A stretch of 64,000 nucleotides of DNA from Cryomorphaceae bacterium (GTDB taxonomy: Bacteria; Bacteroidota; Bacteroidia; Flavobacteriales_D; Crocinitomicaceae). The notes beneath the pieces are model-generated. The model had not been told where the DNA came from. It saw only the letters and a program-made list of their open reading frames with translations, and ran no database searches. The stretch lies in NCBI GenBank assembly GCA_027483605.1, contig JAIXUE010000041.1, positions 26,421 through 90,420 on the forward strand. The letters are read 5' to 3'. The translations under genes and the position numbers were made by a program. This document shows positions 27,005 through 36,284 of this stretch, piece by piece; position 1 is the stretch's first letter; the number at the start of each line of letters is the position of its first letter.

Positions 27005-28272
27005 AACACTTCTTTGTGCTCTGTTTTTTACCCTTATTTGCTTTTGGACAACAACGCTCATTGTGCAGCAACGATTCTTTGAGCACCACCGAAAAGGAAA
27101 TTGCACAGAAGTATTCTTTTGTGGAGGTTCAATGTAATCAATTTCAGTTCTTTGGTACAGAAAGCCCAAATTGGCTGCACCTGAACAAACAACTCAGTGA
27201 CATGATCCAAACAGGTCAGGGGAAGCTCAATTTTTATCACATTGGAGGCTCCCATCTGCAGGCCGATATCTACTCGCACGATTTCAGAACGTTTTTGCAA
27301 TCTAATTGGCCGGGTTTGAGCGGGGAGCGCGGATTGGTGTTTCCTTACAGTTTGGCGCATACCAATAATCCCTCCAATTATGATTTTTCATCGCCAAATA
27401 CATGGAAAGGTTTTCGCAGCGTCAATCAGCGCCCAGAGGACTTCGATTATGGCCTTAGTGGCGCAGCTATCTCCTGTGCAGACTCTTTGGTTATAATTAA
27501 TTTCAAGCATTTGCGTACGCTCGTGAAGCCACCTTTTGACCGCTTGCGCATCTACCACAACACCGGGGCGTTTCCATATGAGCTCAATTTTGGCGATCAG
27601 GAGTTGTTGGTTACTAGTGTAGCACACTTTCCAGAAATGGGTTACACCGAAATTCGCTTTTCAGACCACCTCGATTCCCTGGACTTACTTTTTGTCAAGA
27701 ACACCTCAACACCCTTTACGCTTGAGCTTTTTGGTTTTGAGTTTTTAAATGACTTACCGGGCATCACTTATACTGCTATCGGAATCAACGGGGCAAGTTT
27801 GCCTACGTATTTGGCCAATACTCATTTTAGCCGCGATTTGCAATTGCGCCCCCCCGATTTATTTATCTTTTCGGTAGGCACCAACGATGCGCATTGTACC
27901 TACGAGGCCTTTGACCCTATGGTGTATAAAGCTAATTTGGAAAAGATGATTTTGCAGGTTTTGCAAAGCAATCCGAACTGCGCCATCTTGCTAACTGTTC
28001 CGAATGATGATTATTATATGCGCAAATACCCCAACCGCAATACTGAACGTCAGCGCGAAGTTATTTTTCAGCTCGCGGCACAATACCAAATGGCGGTCTG
28101 GGATTTTTATGGCATTATGGGCGAGTTGGGCGCTTCCAAAATCTGGAAAACAGCTGGGCTCATGCAAGCCGACTACGTCCATTTTACAGGCACAGGTTAC
28201 CACCTCAAAGGTACTTTATTGATTGAGGCTTTCAAGAAAAACCTCACGAGTTTACAAAATTTGCGCAATTGA
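27001..28272 (+). CDS. SGNH/GDSL-type hydrolase with signal peptide
   Basis: A 423-residue protein. The start is taken at ATG 27001, which overlaps the preceding stop (ATGA) and opens a signal peptide (MKHFFVLCFLPLFAFGQ). Block I is HIGGSHLQAD, so the usual GDS is GGS here with Ser84 retained; the later blocks are SVGTNDAHC and ADYVHFTGTG (catalytic Asp and His394). It is a distant paralogue of the preceding gene product, suggesting a pair of acyl-transfer or esterase steps. It is followed after 1 nt by the MBOAT gene. Confidence 0.82.
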   Translation: MKHFFVLCFLPLFAFGQQRSLCSNDSLSTTEKEIAQKYSFVEVQCNQFQFFGTESPNWLHLNKQLSDMIQTGQGKLNFYHIGGSHLQADIYSHDFRTFLQSNWPGLSGERGLVFPYSLAHTNNPSNYDFSSPNTWKGFRSVNQRPEDFDYGLSGAAISCADSLVIINFKHLRTLVKPPFDRLRIYHNTGAFPYELNFGDQELLVTSVAHFPEMGYTEIRFSDHLDSLDLLFVKNTSTPFTLELFGFEFLNDLPGITYTAIGINGASLPTYLANTHFSRDLQLRPPDLFIFSVGTNDAHCTYEAFDPMVYKANLEKMILQVLQSNPNCAILLTVPNDDYYMRKYPNRNTERQREVIFQLAAQYQMAVWDFYGIMGELGASKIWKTAGLMQADYVHFTGTGYHLKGTLLIEAFKKNLTSLQNLRN

Positions 28273-28273
28273 T

Positions 28274-29935
28274 ATGAACCGCATACACGAACTATTTTCC
28301 TGGCAACATCAAGAAAGCTTGCTGTTTACAAGACTTGATTTTTGGCTGTTTTTTTTGGCTGTTATGGCCGTCTTTGTTTTGATTCACAAGCGGTATTTGC
28401 TACGCAGTATTTTCTTGACGGCAGTCAGTTTGTTTTTCTATTTCAAAACCTCTGGAAACTTTGTATTACTGCTGGCATTTATGCTGTTGTTCAATTATTT
28501 GATAGCTCGTGGCGTTGGTTGGTTGGACCGACCCAAATGGAATAAAGGATTTTTGATTTCAGGGCTCATCGTTAATTTGGCGGGCTTGTTCTACTTTAAG
28601 TATGCCTACTTCTTTACCGATGCCTTCAATGCCCAATTTGGCACTGATTATAACGTCGTGAATCAATTTGCAGTAATTGGTAACGAATGGTTTGGCAAAG
28701 GGAGTTTTGTCGATAAAATCCTTGTTCCGATGGGGGTTTCATTTTTTACATTTCACAATATTTCTTATTTGGTCGACATCTCTCGAAAAGAAATACCTGC
28801 TGCCAAGAACTTCTTTGATTATGCTTTTTACGTGACGTATTTCCCGCATTTGATTGCTGGCCCGATTGTCAGAGCCCGCGACTTCATTCCGCAAATACAC
28901 CAACCTTATCAACTCAGTAAATACGAATTTTCTTGGGCCCTTTGGATGATTGGTAAAGGCCTTCTCAAAAAGCTTGTTTTTGCCGATTATATTGCGGTTC
29001 ATTTTATTGATAAAGTATTGGATGCGCCGGGTTCCTATCCAGGATTTGTCGGGCTGATTGCGATGTTTGCTTATTCCTTGCAAATTTATGCAGACTTTTC
29101 AGGCTACACCGATATGGCTATTGGGGTTTCTAAGCTCATGGGCTTTGATTTATTAGAAAATTTTAAGTCACCGTATAAAGCTATTTCTGTGGCAGATTTC
29201 TGGCGTCGTTGGCATAAATCGCTCGGATCCTGGCTCAGAGACTACCTCTATATACCCCTCGGCGGCAATCAAAAAGGTTCCTGGGGGACGGCCATCATGA
29301 CAGCTGTCATTTTAGGATTTTTATATTTCATTACCGGATGGGTAGAGCTGTGGTATACCTATGGCATTTTGTTGCTCATCTACCTCGTTCTATGGCAATT
29401 TTGGAAGGCGTTTCGAACTTTTGCCGTCCGAGACTTGAACTTGCTCATTACCATGATTGTAGGAGGCTTATGGCATGGCGCTAGTCAGAATTTTGTGATT
29501 TGGGGAGCTATGAATGGTGCCGCATTAGTGATTTATAATTACTGGAAACGCATTAGTCCTTATGAGCATGCAACAAATTGGCCCGTTCGCGCTTGGCGCA
29601 TTTTCCTAACCCTGACTTTCATCACCTTTACCCGCATATGGTTTCGTTTACCCGAAGCCGATCAACCCCTCAAATTCTTGACGATTGTCACCGAACAATT
29701 TGACTGGACGGATCAGACATGGTGGATTGTTTGGAATACCTACCAAGGAATTTTCTACCTGATCATCCTTGGCTTTTTGACTCATTGGTTGCCTCAAAAA
29801 TGGAAAGACCAAACCGTTTTGTTCTTTTCAAAATGGCCCATGCCGATTCAGGCGCTCACTTTTGCCGTGTCGGTGTTTGTGATGTATCAAGCCGTGTCCG
29901 ATACCTTCAAGGCATTTGTATACTTCCAGTTTTAA
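28274..29935 (+). CDS. MBOAT-family O-acyltransferase (AlgI-like)
   Basis: A 553-residue polytopic membrane protein. The start is taken at ATG 28274, one base after the preceding stop. It shows the AlgI/DltB-type pattern: MGVSFFTFHNISYLVDI, FPHLIAGPIVR, YADFSGYTDMAIGVSKLMGF, FWRRWHKSLGSWLRDYLYIP and the catalytic His in GGLWHGASQNFVIWG. These proteins carry acyl groups across the inner membrane and hand them to a periplasmic SGNH protein that acylates a polysaccharide; the two SGNH genes upstream fit that partner role. The target polymer is unknown. Confidence 0.93.
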   Translation: MNRIHELFSWQHQESLLFTRLDFWLFFLAVMAVFVLIHKRYLLRSIFLTAVSLFFYFKTSGNFVLLLAFMLLFNYLIARGVGWLDRPKWNKGFLISGLIVNLAGLFYFKYAYFFTDAFNAQFGTDYNVVNQFAVIGNEWFGKGSFVDKILVPMGVSFFTFHNISYLVDISRKEIPAAKNFFDYAFYVTYFPHLIAGPIVRARDFIPQIHQPYQLSKYEFSWALWMIGKGLLKKLVFADYIAVHFIDKVLDAPGSYPGFVGLIAMFAYSLQIYADFSGYTDMAIGVSKLMGFDLLENFKSPYKAISVADFWRRWHKSLGSWLRDYLYIPLGGNQKGSWGTAIMTAVILGFLYFITGWVELWYTYGILLLIYLVLWQFWKAFRTFAVRDLNLLITMIVGGLWHGASQNFVIWGAMNGAALVIYNYWKRISPYEHATNWPVRAWRIFLTLTFITFTRIWFRLPEADQPLKFLTIVTEQFDWTDQTWWIVWNTYQGIFYLIILGFLTHWLPQKWKDQTVLFFSKWPMPIQALTFAVSVFVMYQAVSDTFKAFVYFQF

Positions 29936-29954
29936 TTGAAGTACTGTTTTTGAC

Positions 29955-30215
29955 TTACAAAAGGAAGTAGGCCATAAGTAGTAAATCGAGCGTTGTGCTC
30001 ACTATTGCACTGGTTACAATCCAGCGCATTGGCGCAACAGCCAATAAAAGGCTCAGGGTTAGCATCGTTGGAAGCACGACGGTGATCAGTGTGAGCGTTG
30101 AACCAATGGCACCAAGGCCAACGGTCAATCCGCCAAGACATCCGACAATCACAATAATGACGGCAATCCAACCGAAGCGGTTGTCGTCCATTTCTTCAAT
30201 CATTTTTGCATACAT
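29955..30215 (-). CDS. Small membrane protein of unknown function
   Basis: An 86-residue protein: a short charged N-terminus (MYAKMIEEMDDNRFG) followed by three closely spaced hydrophobic segments rich in Val, Leu, Gly and Thr. No family recognised. It is the only plausible frame in the gap between the MBOAT gene and queA and its membrane pattern is much more regular than expected for chance, but a coding role is not proven. Confidence 0.5.
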   Translation of the reverse strand: MYAKMIEEMDDNRFGWIAVIIVIVGCLGGLTVGLGAIGSTLTLITVVLPTMLTLSLLLAVAPMRWIVTSAIVSTTLDLLLMAYFLL

Positions 30216-30326
30216 AAGCGTTAGTTTTTAGCAAATTTCTTTTGAATTCGAGGTGTAAAAAATGAGTGATGTTTGCTCAAAAAATGATATTCGTCAGATT
30301 GCACCCATAAATAGTTGGTTAAATAC

Positions 30327-30358
30327 TTGACATGGGGGGTCTTGATGTTGTATCTTTG
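30327..30358 (+). promoter_or_regulatory. Promoter of queA-ribF
   Basis: TTG at 30327-30329 and TATCTTTG at 30351-30358 are separated by 21 nt, a full Bacteroidetes -33/-7 match. The leader of about 30 nt contains a small hairpin (CCCT/AGGG around a 6-nt loop, near 30363-30376) of unknown meaning. Confidence 0.75.
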
Positions 30359-30393
30359 CGTTCCCCTGAAAGAAGGGATCTTAAAATTGTCCT

Positions 30394-31452
30394 ATGAGCA
30401 AAATGAAACTTTCAGATTTTGACTTCAATCTCCCCGAAGAATTAATCGCCAATTACCCAGAAGAAAACCGCGACGAATGCCGTCTTATGGTTATTCATCG
30501 TTCTACTGGCCTCATAGAACACAAAATGTTCCGCGATGTCTTAGATTACTTCAATGAAGGTGACGTCATGATCATGAACAACACCCGTGTGTTTCCTGCC
30601 CGCATGTATGGCAACAAAGAAAAAACAGGGGCTAAAATCGAAGTATTTTTATTGCGCGAGCTCAATCGCGAAAGCCTTTTGTGGGATGTTCTCGTTGACC
30701 CCGCTCGCAAAATCCGCATCGGCAATAAATTGTATTTTGGCGAAGACGACTCACTTGTTGCTGAGGTCATTGACAACACTACCTCTCGTGGACGCACTTT
30801 GCGTTTTTTATTTGACGGCCCTTACGAAGAATTCAAGGCCAAAATTACTGAGTTAGGCGAGACACCACTTCCTAAATACATCAAAAGAGAGGTAGAGCCA
30901 GAAGACGAAGAGCGTTACCAAACTGTTTTTGCAAGCGTAGAAGGTGCAGTTGCTGCTCCAACGGCTGGCCTACACTTTTCCAAGCAATTGCTCAAGCGTT
31001 TAGAATTGAAAGGCATTAACTTTGCCGAACTGACCCTTCACGTAGGTTTGGGAACTTTTCGTTCAGTAGAGGTAGAAGACCTCACCAAACACAAAATGGA
31101 TTCCGAGCAAGTCATCATTCCACAAAGCGCAGTAGATATCGTTAACGACGCCAAACGCCACAAGCGAAAAGTTTGCGCCGTGGGCACAACCTCTATGCGT
31201 TCCATCGAAACATCCGTATCCACAGACGGCATGCTCAAACCTTACGACGGCTGGACCAACAAATTCATTTTCCCGCCTTACGAATTCAGTATTGCCGACA
31301 GCATGATCACTAATTTTCATACGCCTCTTTCTACCTTGCTCATGATGATTTCCGCCTTTATGGGCCATGAACTCATGCACAAAGCCTACGAAGAAGCGGT
31401 CCGAGAAAAGTACCGTTTCTATTCATACGGAGACGCCATGCTTATCCTCTAA
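30394..31452 (+). CDS. queA: tRNA preQ1(34) S-adenosylmethionine ribosyltransferase-isomerase
   Basis: A 352-residue enzyme of queuosine synthesis that transfers and rearranges the ribosyl part of SAM onto preQ1 at the wobble base of tRNA. Family motifs are [50 protein letters not shown] and the C-terminal [19 protein letters not shown]. Met4 (30403) is an equally possible start, since many homologues begin MKLSDF. The stop overlaps the ribF start (TAATG). Confidence 0.96.
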   Translation: MSKMKLSDFDFNLPEELIANYPEENRDECRLMVIHRSTGLIEHKMFRDVLDYFNEGDVMIMNNTRVFPARMYGNKEKTGAKIEVFLLRELNRESLLWDVLVDPARKIRIGNKLYFGEDDSLVAEVIDNTTSRGRTLRFLFDGPYEEFKAKITELGETPLPKYIKREVEPEDEERYQTVFASVEGAVAAPTAGLHFSKQLLKRLELKGINFAELTLHVGLGTFRSVEVEDLTKHKMDSEQVIIPQSAVDIVNDAKRHKRKVCAVGTTSMRSIETSVSTDGMLKPYDGWTNKFIFPPYEFSIADSMITNFHTPLSTLLMMISAFMGHELMHKAYEEAVREKYRFYSYGDAMLIL

Positions 31453-32387
31453 TGGAGCTACACAAGCAACTAGCTGCTTTCCCTAAACACCAAAAAACGG
31501 TTCTCACTATCGGGACCTTCGATGGCCTGCATTTAGGTCATCAAAAAATCCTTTCAACGGTATGCAGCCAAGCCAAGCAAGAAGGCTTAGCGGCTGTCTT
31601 GCTCACTTTTCATCCGCACCCGCGTCGTGTTTTGTTTCCAGATCAGCCCCTGGGTCTTATCCAAACGCAAGAGGAGAAGCTTTCGCGGCTCGCCGCGCTC
31701 GGTCTAGATCACGTTGTAGTACTGGAATTCAACGCACAACTCGCACAACAAACTGCTGCTGAATTTGTAGAGGAGGTACTGATCAAAGGGCTCAATGCCC
31801 AAAGTATAATTATCGGCTATGACCATCAATTTGGTCACGATCGCCAAGGTAATTTAGCTTTTTTGCGCAGTTATGAAGCAAAGGGCTGTTTCGAGGTTAT
31901 GGAAATTCCGGTAGAACAAATTGACGAAGTGTACATCAGCTCTTCTAAAATTAGAAAAGCGATAGCACAAGGCCATATTGCCCAAGCAAATGCCTACTTA
32001 GGGCAACCCTATCAAGTTTCGGGTTTTGTTTCAAGAGGTTTGCAGAATGGTCGCAGTATCGGTTATCCAACTGCCAATGTTCAACTCACAGAAGCAGAAA
32101 AGATTTTGCCTGCCGATGGCGTTTATGCGGTGTCGAGTGAATACAACGGAACCACGCTATTTGGCATGATGAATATTGGTTGGAGACCGACCATTGAAGA
32201 AGCAAAAATTGAACGCAAAATCGAAGTTCATTTTTTTGATTTTCAGTCGGATATCTATGAAGCCTACCTCGCTCTCAGTCTACATGAGCGCATTCGCCCA
32301 GAACAGAAGTTTGCCAACCTCGAGGCGCTCAAAGCACAACTCAAGAAAGATGAGTTAGCCGTAAAAACCTACTTTCAAACGACTTAA
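31452..32387 (+). CDS. ribF: Bifunctional riboflavin kinase/FMN adenylyltransferase
   Basis: A 311-residue enzyme making FMN and FAD. The N-terminal nucleotidyltransferase domain has GTFDGLHLGHQKIL (the HxGH-type site), LLTFHPHPRRV, GYDHQFGHDRQGN and the late ISSSKIRKAI; the C-terminal riboflavin kinase domain begins near residue 185 with SRGLQNGRSIGYPTANV and ends with the usual helices. Normal length. It is coupled to queA by a TAATG overlap and its last 4 nt overlap the convergent secreted-protein gene. Confidence 0.96.
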   Translation: MELHKQLAAFPKHQKTVLTIGTFDGLHLGHQKILSTVCSQAKQEGLAAVLLTFHPHPRRVLFPDQPLGLIQTQEEKLSRLAALGLDHVVVLEFNAQLAQQTAAEFVEEVLIKGLNAQSIIIGYDHQFGHDRQGNLAFLRSYEAKGCFEVMEIPVEQIDEVYISSSKIRKAIAQGHIAQANAYLGQPYQVSGFVSRGLQNGRSIGYPTANVQLTEAEKILPADGVYAVSSEYNGTTLFGMMNIGWRPTIEEAKIERKIEVHFFDFQSDIYEAYLALSLHERIRPEQKFANLEALKAQLKKDELAVKTYFQTT

Positions 32388-33709
32388 TTTTTCTGGATTT
32401 TAAATTGTTGCGCCAGACCATTCTGGGTCTTAACCTTTACCACATAAATTCCGCTTGTCAATTTTGTAGTTGGAATACTCACTTGGTTGTGGTCGCAAGG
32501 ATGAGCCAAAAGTTGTTGTCCGAGGGCATTATAGATTTCAATCGAGTAGATCTTTTCTTTTCCCTTTATTTGAAGTTCATCTTCACAAGGATTCGGAAAT
32601 AAAAGGATAGGGTTTGCTGCAGCTGTTTGAAGACCAGTTTGATTTTCATCAAAGAAAAGTACGTTATCTACAAAGACCACTCCTGTGCCAATAGGTTCAC
32701 CAGATAAAATGAGTTGTGAAAAATGACTCAGGCTGTTGAGGTTACTGAACTGACTAAGTGGAATTTCAAGGGTATTCCAAGTTTGCGCAATTGGTTGAAA
32801 ACTGAGCTCGCTCTCGCTGTCGTCGCCACCTGCGTATTGTCCATTGTTTCCAAAGTCCACCAGTTTAACTTTAAAAGGATCCATGTTTGCGGTCCAGTAA
32901 TCCAGTCTGAAATGGGTCATGTCGGAAAGGTCTAGTTGGTTGCCACCAAGTGTTTCAATACCTGCGAAGTTCATCGCGCTGTAGCGCTTGGTGTCATTAC
33001 CTTGTATCTGTATATCGGTGACTTGTGCTTGAGACCACGGCGCCTGCCAAGTATCTACCGTTACATTGACATAAGGGTTGCTGAACATGGAAATAACAGC
33101 CGTTGCAGGATAAGTAGGCGTTGGTGCAGGCACCATAGGCGCTGCGTTTTGTGTACCGTCTTGATTCGAGAATTTGATGTTATCTAGATAGCATATGTTG
33201 TTGTCAGAACGCTGACCGAAATCCGGGAAAAAGATGATCTGGTCGATGCCAGTAGAAGTGGGATTACTGAGCACATTCGTAAAATCAAAAGTCAATTCTT
33301 CCCACTGATCGACAAGCGTATTGGAGACAAGTATTTCACCAGATGACGCACCGGATGGCGTTGCAAACTTGAGGCCAACTGGGCTGATTACCGATTTATA
33401 GACCATGACTTTGATTTGACAATTGGCCGCCGTTAAATTGAAAACACCAATACCTTGGCCGTGAACCGATTCAAAACCTGCCCATGGTGCGCCATTTACA
33501 AGTGCTGTGAACTTACAAACCGTATTTGATAAATTGATGCCGCTTGCCGATGGGTTGGCAACCATCTGAACAGGCGGGTTATTGCCGTTTTCAAAAGTGG
33601 TCCAGGCCCAGTTGGCTCCAAAGCCATTTGGTTCAAAATCGATTGGCCCCGCTTGAGCAAAAACAAAAAAAGCAGACAGCGCTATAGTAAGGGTGAAAAG
33701 AAATTTCAT
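32384..33709 (-). CDS. T9SS type A exported protein with carbohydrate-binding-like repeats
   Basis: A 441-residue protein with a signal peptide (MKFLFTLTIALSAFFVFA). Two similar beta-sandwich regions (about 25-165 and 185-340) each end in a phrase of the type VCYLDNIKFSNQ or VVFVDNVLFFDE, typical of jelly-roll carbohydrate-binding modules in glycanases. The last 70 residues, LLFPNPCEDELQI through SGIYVVKV, are a T9SS type A sorting domain. No catalytic domain is present, so it probably binds a glycan on the cell surface or outside the cell. Confidence 0.85.
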   Translation of the reverse strand: MKFLFTLTIALSAFFVFAQAGPIDFEPNGFGANWAWTTFENGNNPPVQMVANPSASGINLSNTVCKFTALVNGAPWAGFESVHGQGIGVFNLTAANCQIKVMVYKSVISPVGLKFATPSGASSGEILVSNTLVDQWEELTFDFTNVLSNPTSTGIDQIIFFPDFGQRSDNNICYLDNIKFSNQDGTQNAAPMVPAPTPTYPATAVISMFSNPYVNVTVDTWQAPWSQAQVTDIQIQGNDTKRYSAMNFAGIETLGGNQLDLSDMTHFRLDYWTANMDPFKVKLVDFGNNGQYAGGDDSESELSFQPIAQTWNTLEIPLSQFSNLNSLSHFSQLILSGEPIGTGVVFVDNVLFFDENQTGLQTAAANPILLFPNPCEDELQIKGKEKIYSIEIYNALGQQLLAHPCDHNQVSIPTTKLTSGIYVVKVKTQNGLAQQFKIQKN

Positions 33710-33792
33710 GGTAGTGTAGGTAGTATAGATATTGTTAAAAGTACAATAATTATTGATGAGTATACCATTTATTTTTTTCTTAACTTAGAGAG

Positions 33793-34359
33793 ATGCTTCT
33801 CAAACGCTTCTACTTCGTTTTGTTTACACATTTGGTGCTCTTGGCTAATGGCCAAGCCATTAAATGGCAAGATGCCCAGAAATTGGACCCCAAAAGCGTT
33901 ACCTCATTGGATTGTTCAGGGCTCAAGTGGGACAGCATACCCCAAAAGTTGTTTGAGTTTGTCGCACTTGAATCACTGGACTTATCTAAAAATAAGTTGA
34001 CATTTCTTCCCGAAGAAATGAAGGAATTTAACCAACTTCAGTACTTAAAATTGGGCAAAAACAAACTCGACCATTTCCCTTTAGTGCTTTGCCAGTTACC
34101 AATGTTGCTTGAGTTATCCTTAGAACGCAATGCGCTGCGCATGCTACCTGACCAAATTAGTGCACTCTCCCAACTGCAATACCTTGACCTTTATGGCAAT
34201 ACCATTGAACAATTTGGCGAAGGTGTTTTTGTGCTTCCAGACTTGCGTGTACTCAATATTGAAGGCGTCATGTACGGAACAATTTTTGCCAAACAACTGC
34301 TCGCTCGCCTACCCAACACGAAAGTCCTGATAGACCCACCGTGTAAGTGTTTGGATTAG
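33793..34359 (+). CDS. Secreted leucine-rich-repeat protein
   Basis: A 188-residue protein with a signal peptide (MLLKRFYFVLFTHLVLLANG). From about residue 35 it consists of five or six LRR units of about 23 residues, such as LESLDLSKNKLTFLPEEM and LQYLDLYGNTIEQFGEGV, and ends in a short Cys-containing tail (PPCKCLD). Such solenoids mediate protein binding; the partner is unknown. It is followed by the lysozyme-like gene after 14 nt. Confidence 0.85.
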   Translation: MLLKRFYFVLFTHLVLLANGQAIKWQDAQKLDPKSVTSLDCSGLKWDSIPQKLFEFVALESLDLSKNKLTFLPEEMKEFNQLQYLKLGKNKLDHFPLVLCQLPMLLELSLERNALRMLPDQISALSQLQYLDLYGNTIEQFGEGVFVLPDLRVLNIEGVMYGTIFAKQLLARLPNTKVLIDPPCKCLD

Positions 34360-34373
34360 TATCTTTGCTCATT

Positions 34374-35237
34374 ATGTCTTTGCTGCGCACCATTGCTTTA
34401 TGGCTACTCAATCATCCGCAACAAGTGTTGCTTGTGTTTGTCATGCTGACTGCGCTACTGATTTGGACCAAAAAAAAATGGCGTCGCAAACGCCCTTATT
34501 TTCCTTGGATTTTAGCTTCAGGTTTGGTAGCTTACGTATTTGTTTTTATTCGTTTTTACGACCGCATTGACCTACTGCGTCCAGTCTTGAGCAATACAAC
34601 CGCTGAAACGCTTTCAGAAACGGCCATTGCTGAAGACCAAACGCTTTGTTTTGGCATCGATGTATCTCAATACCAAGGCAGCATCAATTGGGATGAGGTC
34701 TTGCTGACCAAACATCCCTTGCGCTTCGCTATTGTCAGGGCGACCATGGGTACCGATGGACTAGACCCACAATTTGCAGTAAATTGGCAAGCGCTCCAAA
34801 GAGTAGGGCTTCAACGCGGGGCTTATCATTATTACCGCCCATATCAAAATTCTACTGAGCAAGCTCAAAATTTTATTCGCCAGGTAAGACTGAGCAAAGG
34901 CGATTTTCCGCCAGTATTAGACGTAGAAAAGATGTCTCCATTTGGCGCGGCTAACTTGCGCAAAGGCGTTCAAAACTGGCTGCGCATCGTTGGGCAGCAT
35001 TATCATTGCAAACCAATTGTTTACACGGGCCGCTTTTTTTTCGAGCGCTATCTCAAAGGAAGTATAGACGGTTATCCGCTTTGGGTTGCTTCTTACGGCC
35101 CACACCATAAAGTCGAGCACCTCCCTTGGACTTTTTACCAATTTTCTGAAAAAATGGTTGTTCACGGCATCAATACTTATGTAGACGGTAATTTCTTTCA
35201 AGGCAGCTTAACGAAACTTCGTAACTTCGGCTTATGA
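34374..35237 (+). CDS. Membrane-anchored GH25 muramidase
   Basis: A 287-residue protein; the start is placed at ATG 34374, because the longer frame from 34347 (GTG) would run back into the LRR gene. Two N-terminal hydrophobic segments (about 15-30 and 48-60) anchor it. The GH25 lysozyme domain follows from about residue 85: GIDVSQYQGSINW, FAIVRATMGTDG, PPVLDVEKM with the catalytic Asp-x-Glu, YPLWVASYG and YQFSEK. It cleaves the MurNAc-GlcNAc bond of peptidoglycan, here likely in cell-wall remodelling. A TATCTTTG box at 34360-34367 may give it its own transcript. Its end overlaps the next gene by ATGA. Confidence 0.88.
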   Translation: MSLLRTIALWLLNHPQQVLLVFVMLTALLIWTKKKWRRKRPYFPWILASGLVAYVFVFIRFYDRIDLLRPVLSNTTAETLSETAIAEDQTLCFGIDVSQYQGSINWDEVLLTKHPLRFAIVRATMGTDGLDPQFAVNWQALQRVGLQRGAYHYYRPYQNSTEQAQNFIRQVRLSKGDFPPVLDVEKMSPFGAANLRKGVQNWLRIVGQHYHCKPIVYTGRFFFERYLKGSIDGYPLWVASYGPHHKVEHLPWTFYQFSEKMVVHGINTYVDGNFFQGSLTKLRNFGL

Positions 35238-35875
35238 TTTTACTTACGCTTCTTTTCAAGCTTGGTGTACGTTTTGCCATCTTCAATTTCATTTGGTTTT
35301 TTCTGGAGTTAGTCCACAAAATGCTCACAGGCATGCGACCTCCTTTTTTAGCCGAGCAGTACCTCCTCAAAGGACTCAAGTATATCCTGCTTGTCAATAT
35401 CACTTTTGTGTACTGTCTTGAATTTGCTCCCAAAGAGCCAAGCTATGTACTGAACTGGCAAAAATTAGTACCTGGAGGGCTTATTTTGATGCTTTATTTA
35501 CTCGGAAAATTTCAAAAGCAGCAAGAACAACTCCAATTTTTGGGCGCTTTTCAGATGCCTGTTCAACAGCGGCCCTATTCTAAAAATTTAGAAATCCTCT
35601 TGCTCGTTTTGGCGGCGTTGACATTCACAGGCTTTTATTTTTACCCTCATCTATCAGAAAATATGGTCTCTCGTTGGTTTGAGTCCAATATACAGAGTCT
35701 AGAAAAGGCCTTTTTCTTAGGTTTTGTATTTCAGGTGCTTGGCTTTTTCTTTGTACTGAGTGTATTTTTTCGCTTGCTCAAAGCATTTAGCCCAAAACCG
35801 CCGTCTGCTGGCCCCACGCAAGGCCCCGATGATTATACTGACTACGAAGAAGTTTCCGATCAGCGCCTTGACTAA
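35234..35875 (+). CDS. Four-helix membrane protein of unknown function
   Basis: A 213-residue membrane protein with about four hydrophobic segments (near residues 5-25, 50-65, 120-140, 165-190) and a polar, acidic C-terminal tail (GPDDYTDYEEVSDQ). No family recognised. The start overlaps the GH25 gene stop (ATGA), and the end overlaps the start region of rnpA, so it is translated in a coupled series. Its function may be in the envelope, judged only from topology and neighbours. Confidence 0.75.
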   Translation: MILLTLLFKLGVRFAIFNFIWFFLELVHKMLTGMRPPFLAEQYLLKGLKYILLVNITFVYCLEFAPKEPSYVLNWQKLVPGGLILMLYLLGKFQKQQEQLQFLGAFQMPVQQRPYSKNLEILLLVLAALTFTGFYFYPHLSENMVSRWFESNIQSLEKAFFLGFVFQVLGFFFVLSVFFRLLKAFSPKPPSAGPTQGPDDYTDYEEVSDQRLD

Positions 35876-36284
35876 ACCCAACCCACATACCGATCAAAGT
35901 TTGCCCAAGGCATTCAAGTTGTGTAGCCTCAAAAAGATCGAGCAGCTCCATCAATCCGGGCAATTGATCAAGGCTTATCCGTTGAGAGTGTTATACTTAC
36001 TAGAAGAGTATACTCCCGAAGCCGCAACTACCGAAGTGTTTCAAGTTTTGTTTTCTGCACCAAAACGCCGCTTCAAAAGAGCCCACGACCGCAATTATAT
36101 CAAGCGCTTGATGCGGGAGGTCTTGCGCAAAAACAAATTACCTTTGTTAGCTGCACTGCAGCAAAACAACAAAAAAATGGTGTTTTCGTTAACTTTTGTT
36201 TCAAATGAACGTCCGAGTTATCAACTTTTGGAACAAAAGTTGTGTAAAGCGCTCGACCTACTTATAAAAGAAATTAAATCATGA
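35829..36284 (+). CDS. rnpA: Ribonuclease P protein component
   Basis: The protein part of RNase P, which trims tRNA 5' leaders. The family's RNR motif is clear in APKRRFKRAHDRNYIKRLMR, followed by VLRKNKLPLLAAL, and the N-terminal KAFKLCSLKKIEQLHQSG aligns with the usual LP-x-x-x-R/K-L start. The start is uncertain: ATG 35829 (151 residues) is taken here, while a TTG at 35868 would give 138 residues and better agree with typical length (110-140). In both cases it overlaps the preceding membrane-protein gene. rpmH is not adjacent. The stop overlaps the protease gene by ATGA. Confidence 0.9.
   Translation: MIILTTKKFPISALTKPNPHTDQSLPKAFKLCSLKKIEQLHQSGQLIKAYPLRVLYLLEEYTPEAATTEVFQVLFSAPKRRFKRAHDRNYIKRLMREVLRKNKLPLLAALQQNNKKMVFSLTFVSNERPSYQLLEQKLCKALDLLIKEIKS

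Noticed and set aside
30363..30376. Small hairpin in the queA leader as a preQ1 riboswitch
   Set aside because: The stem is only 4 bp and lacks the conserved loop and A-rich tail of preQ1 aptamers; the leader is too short.
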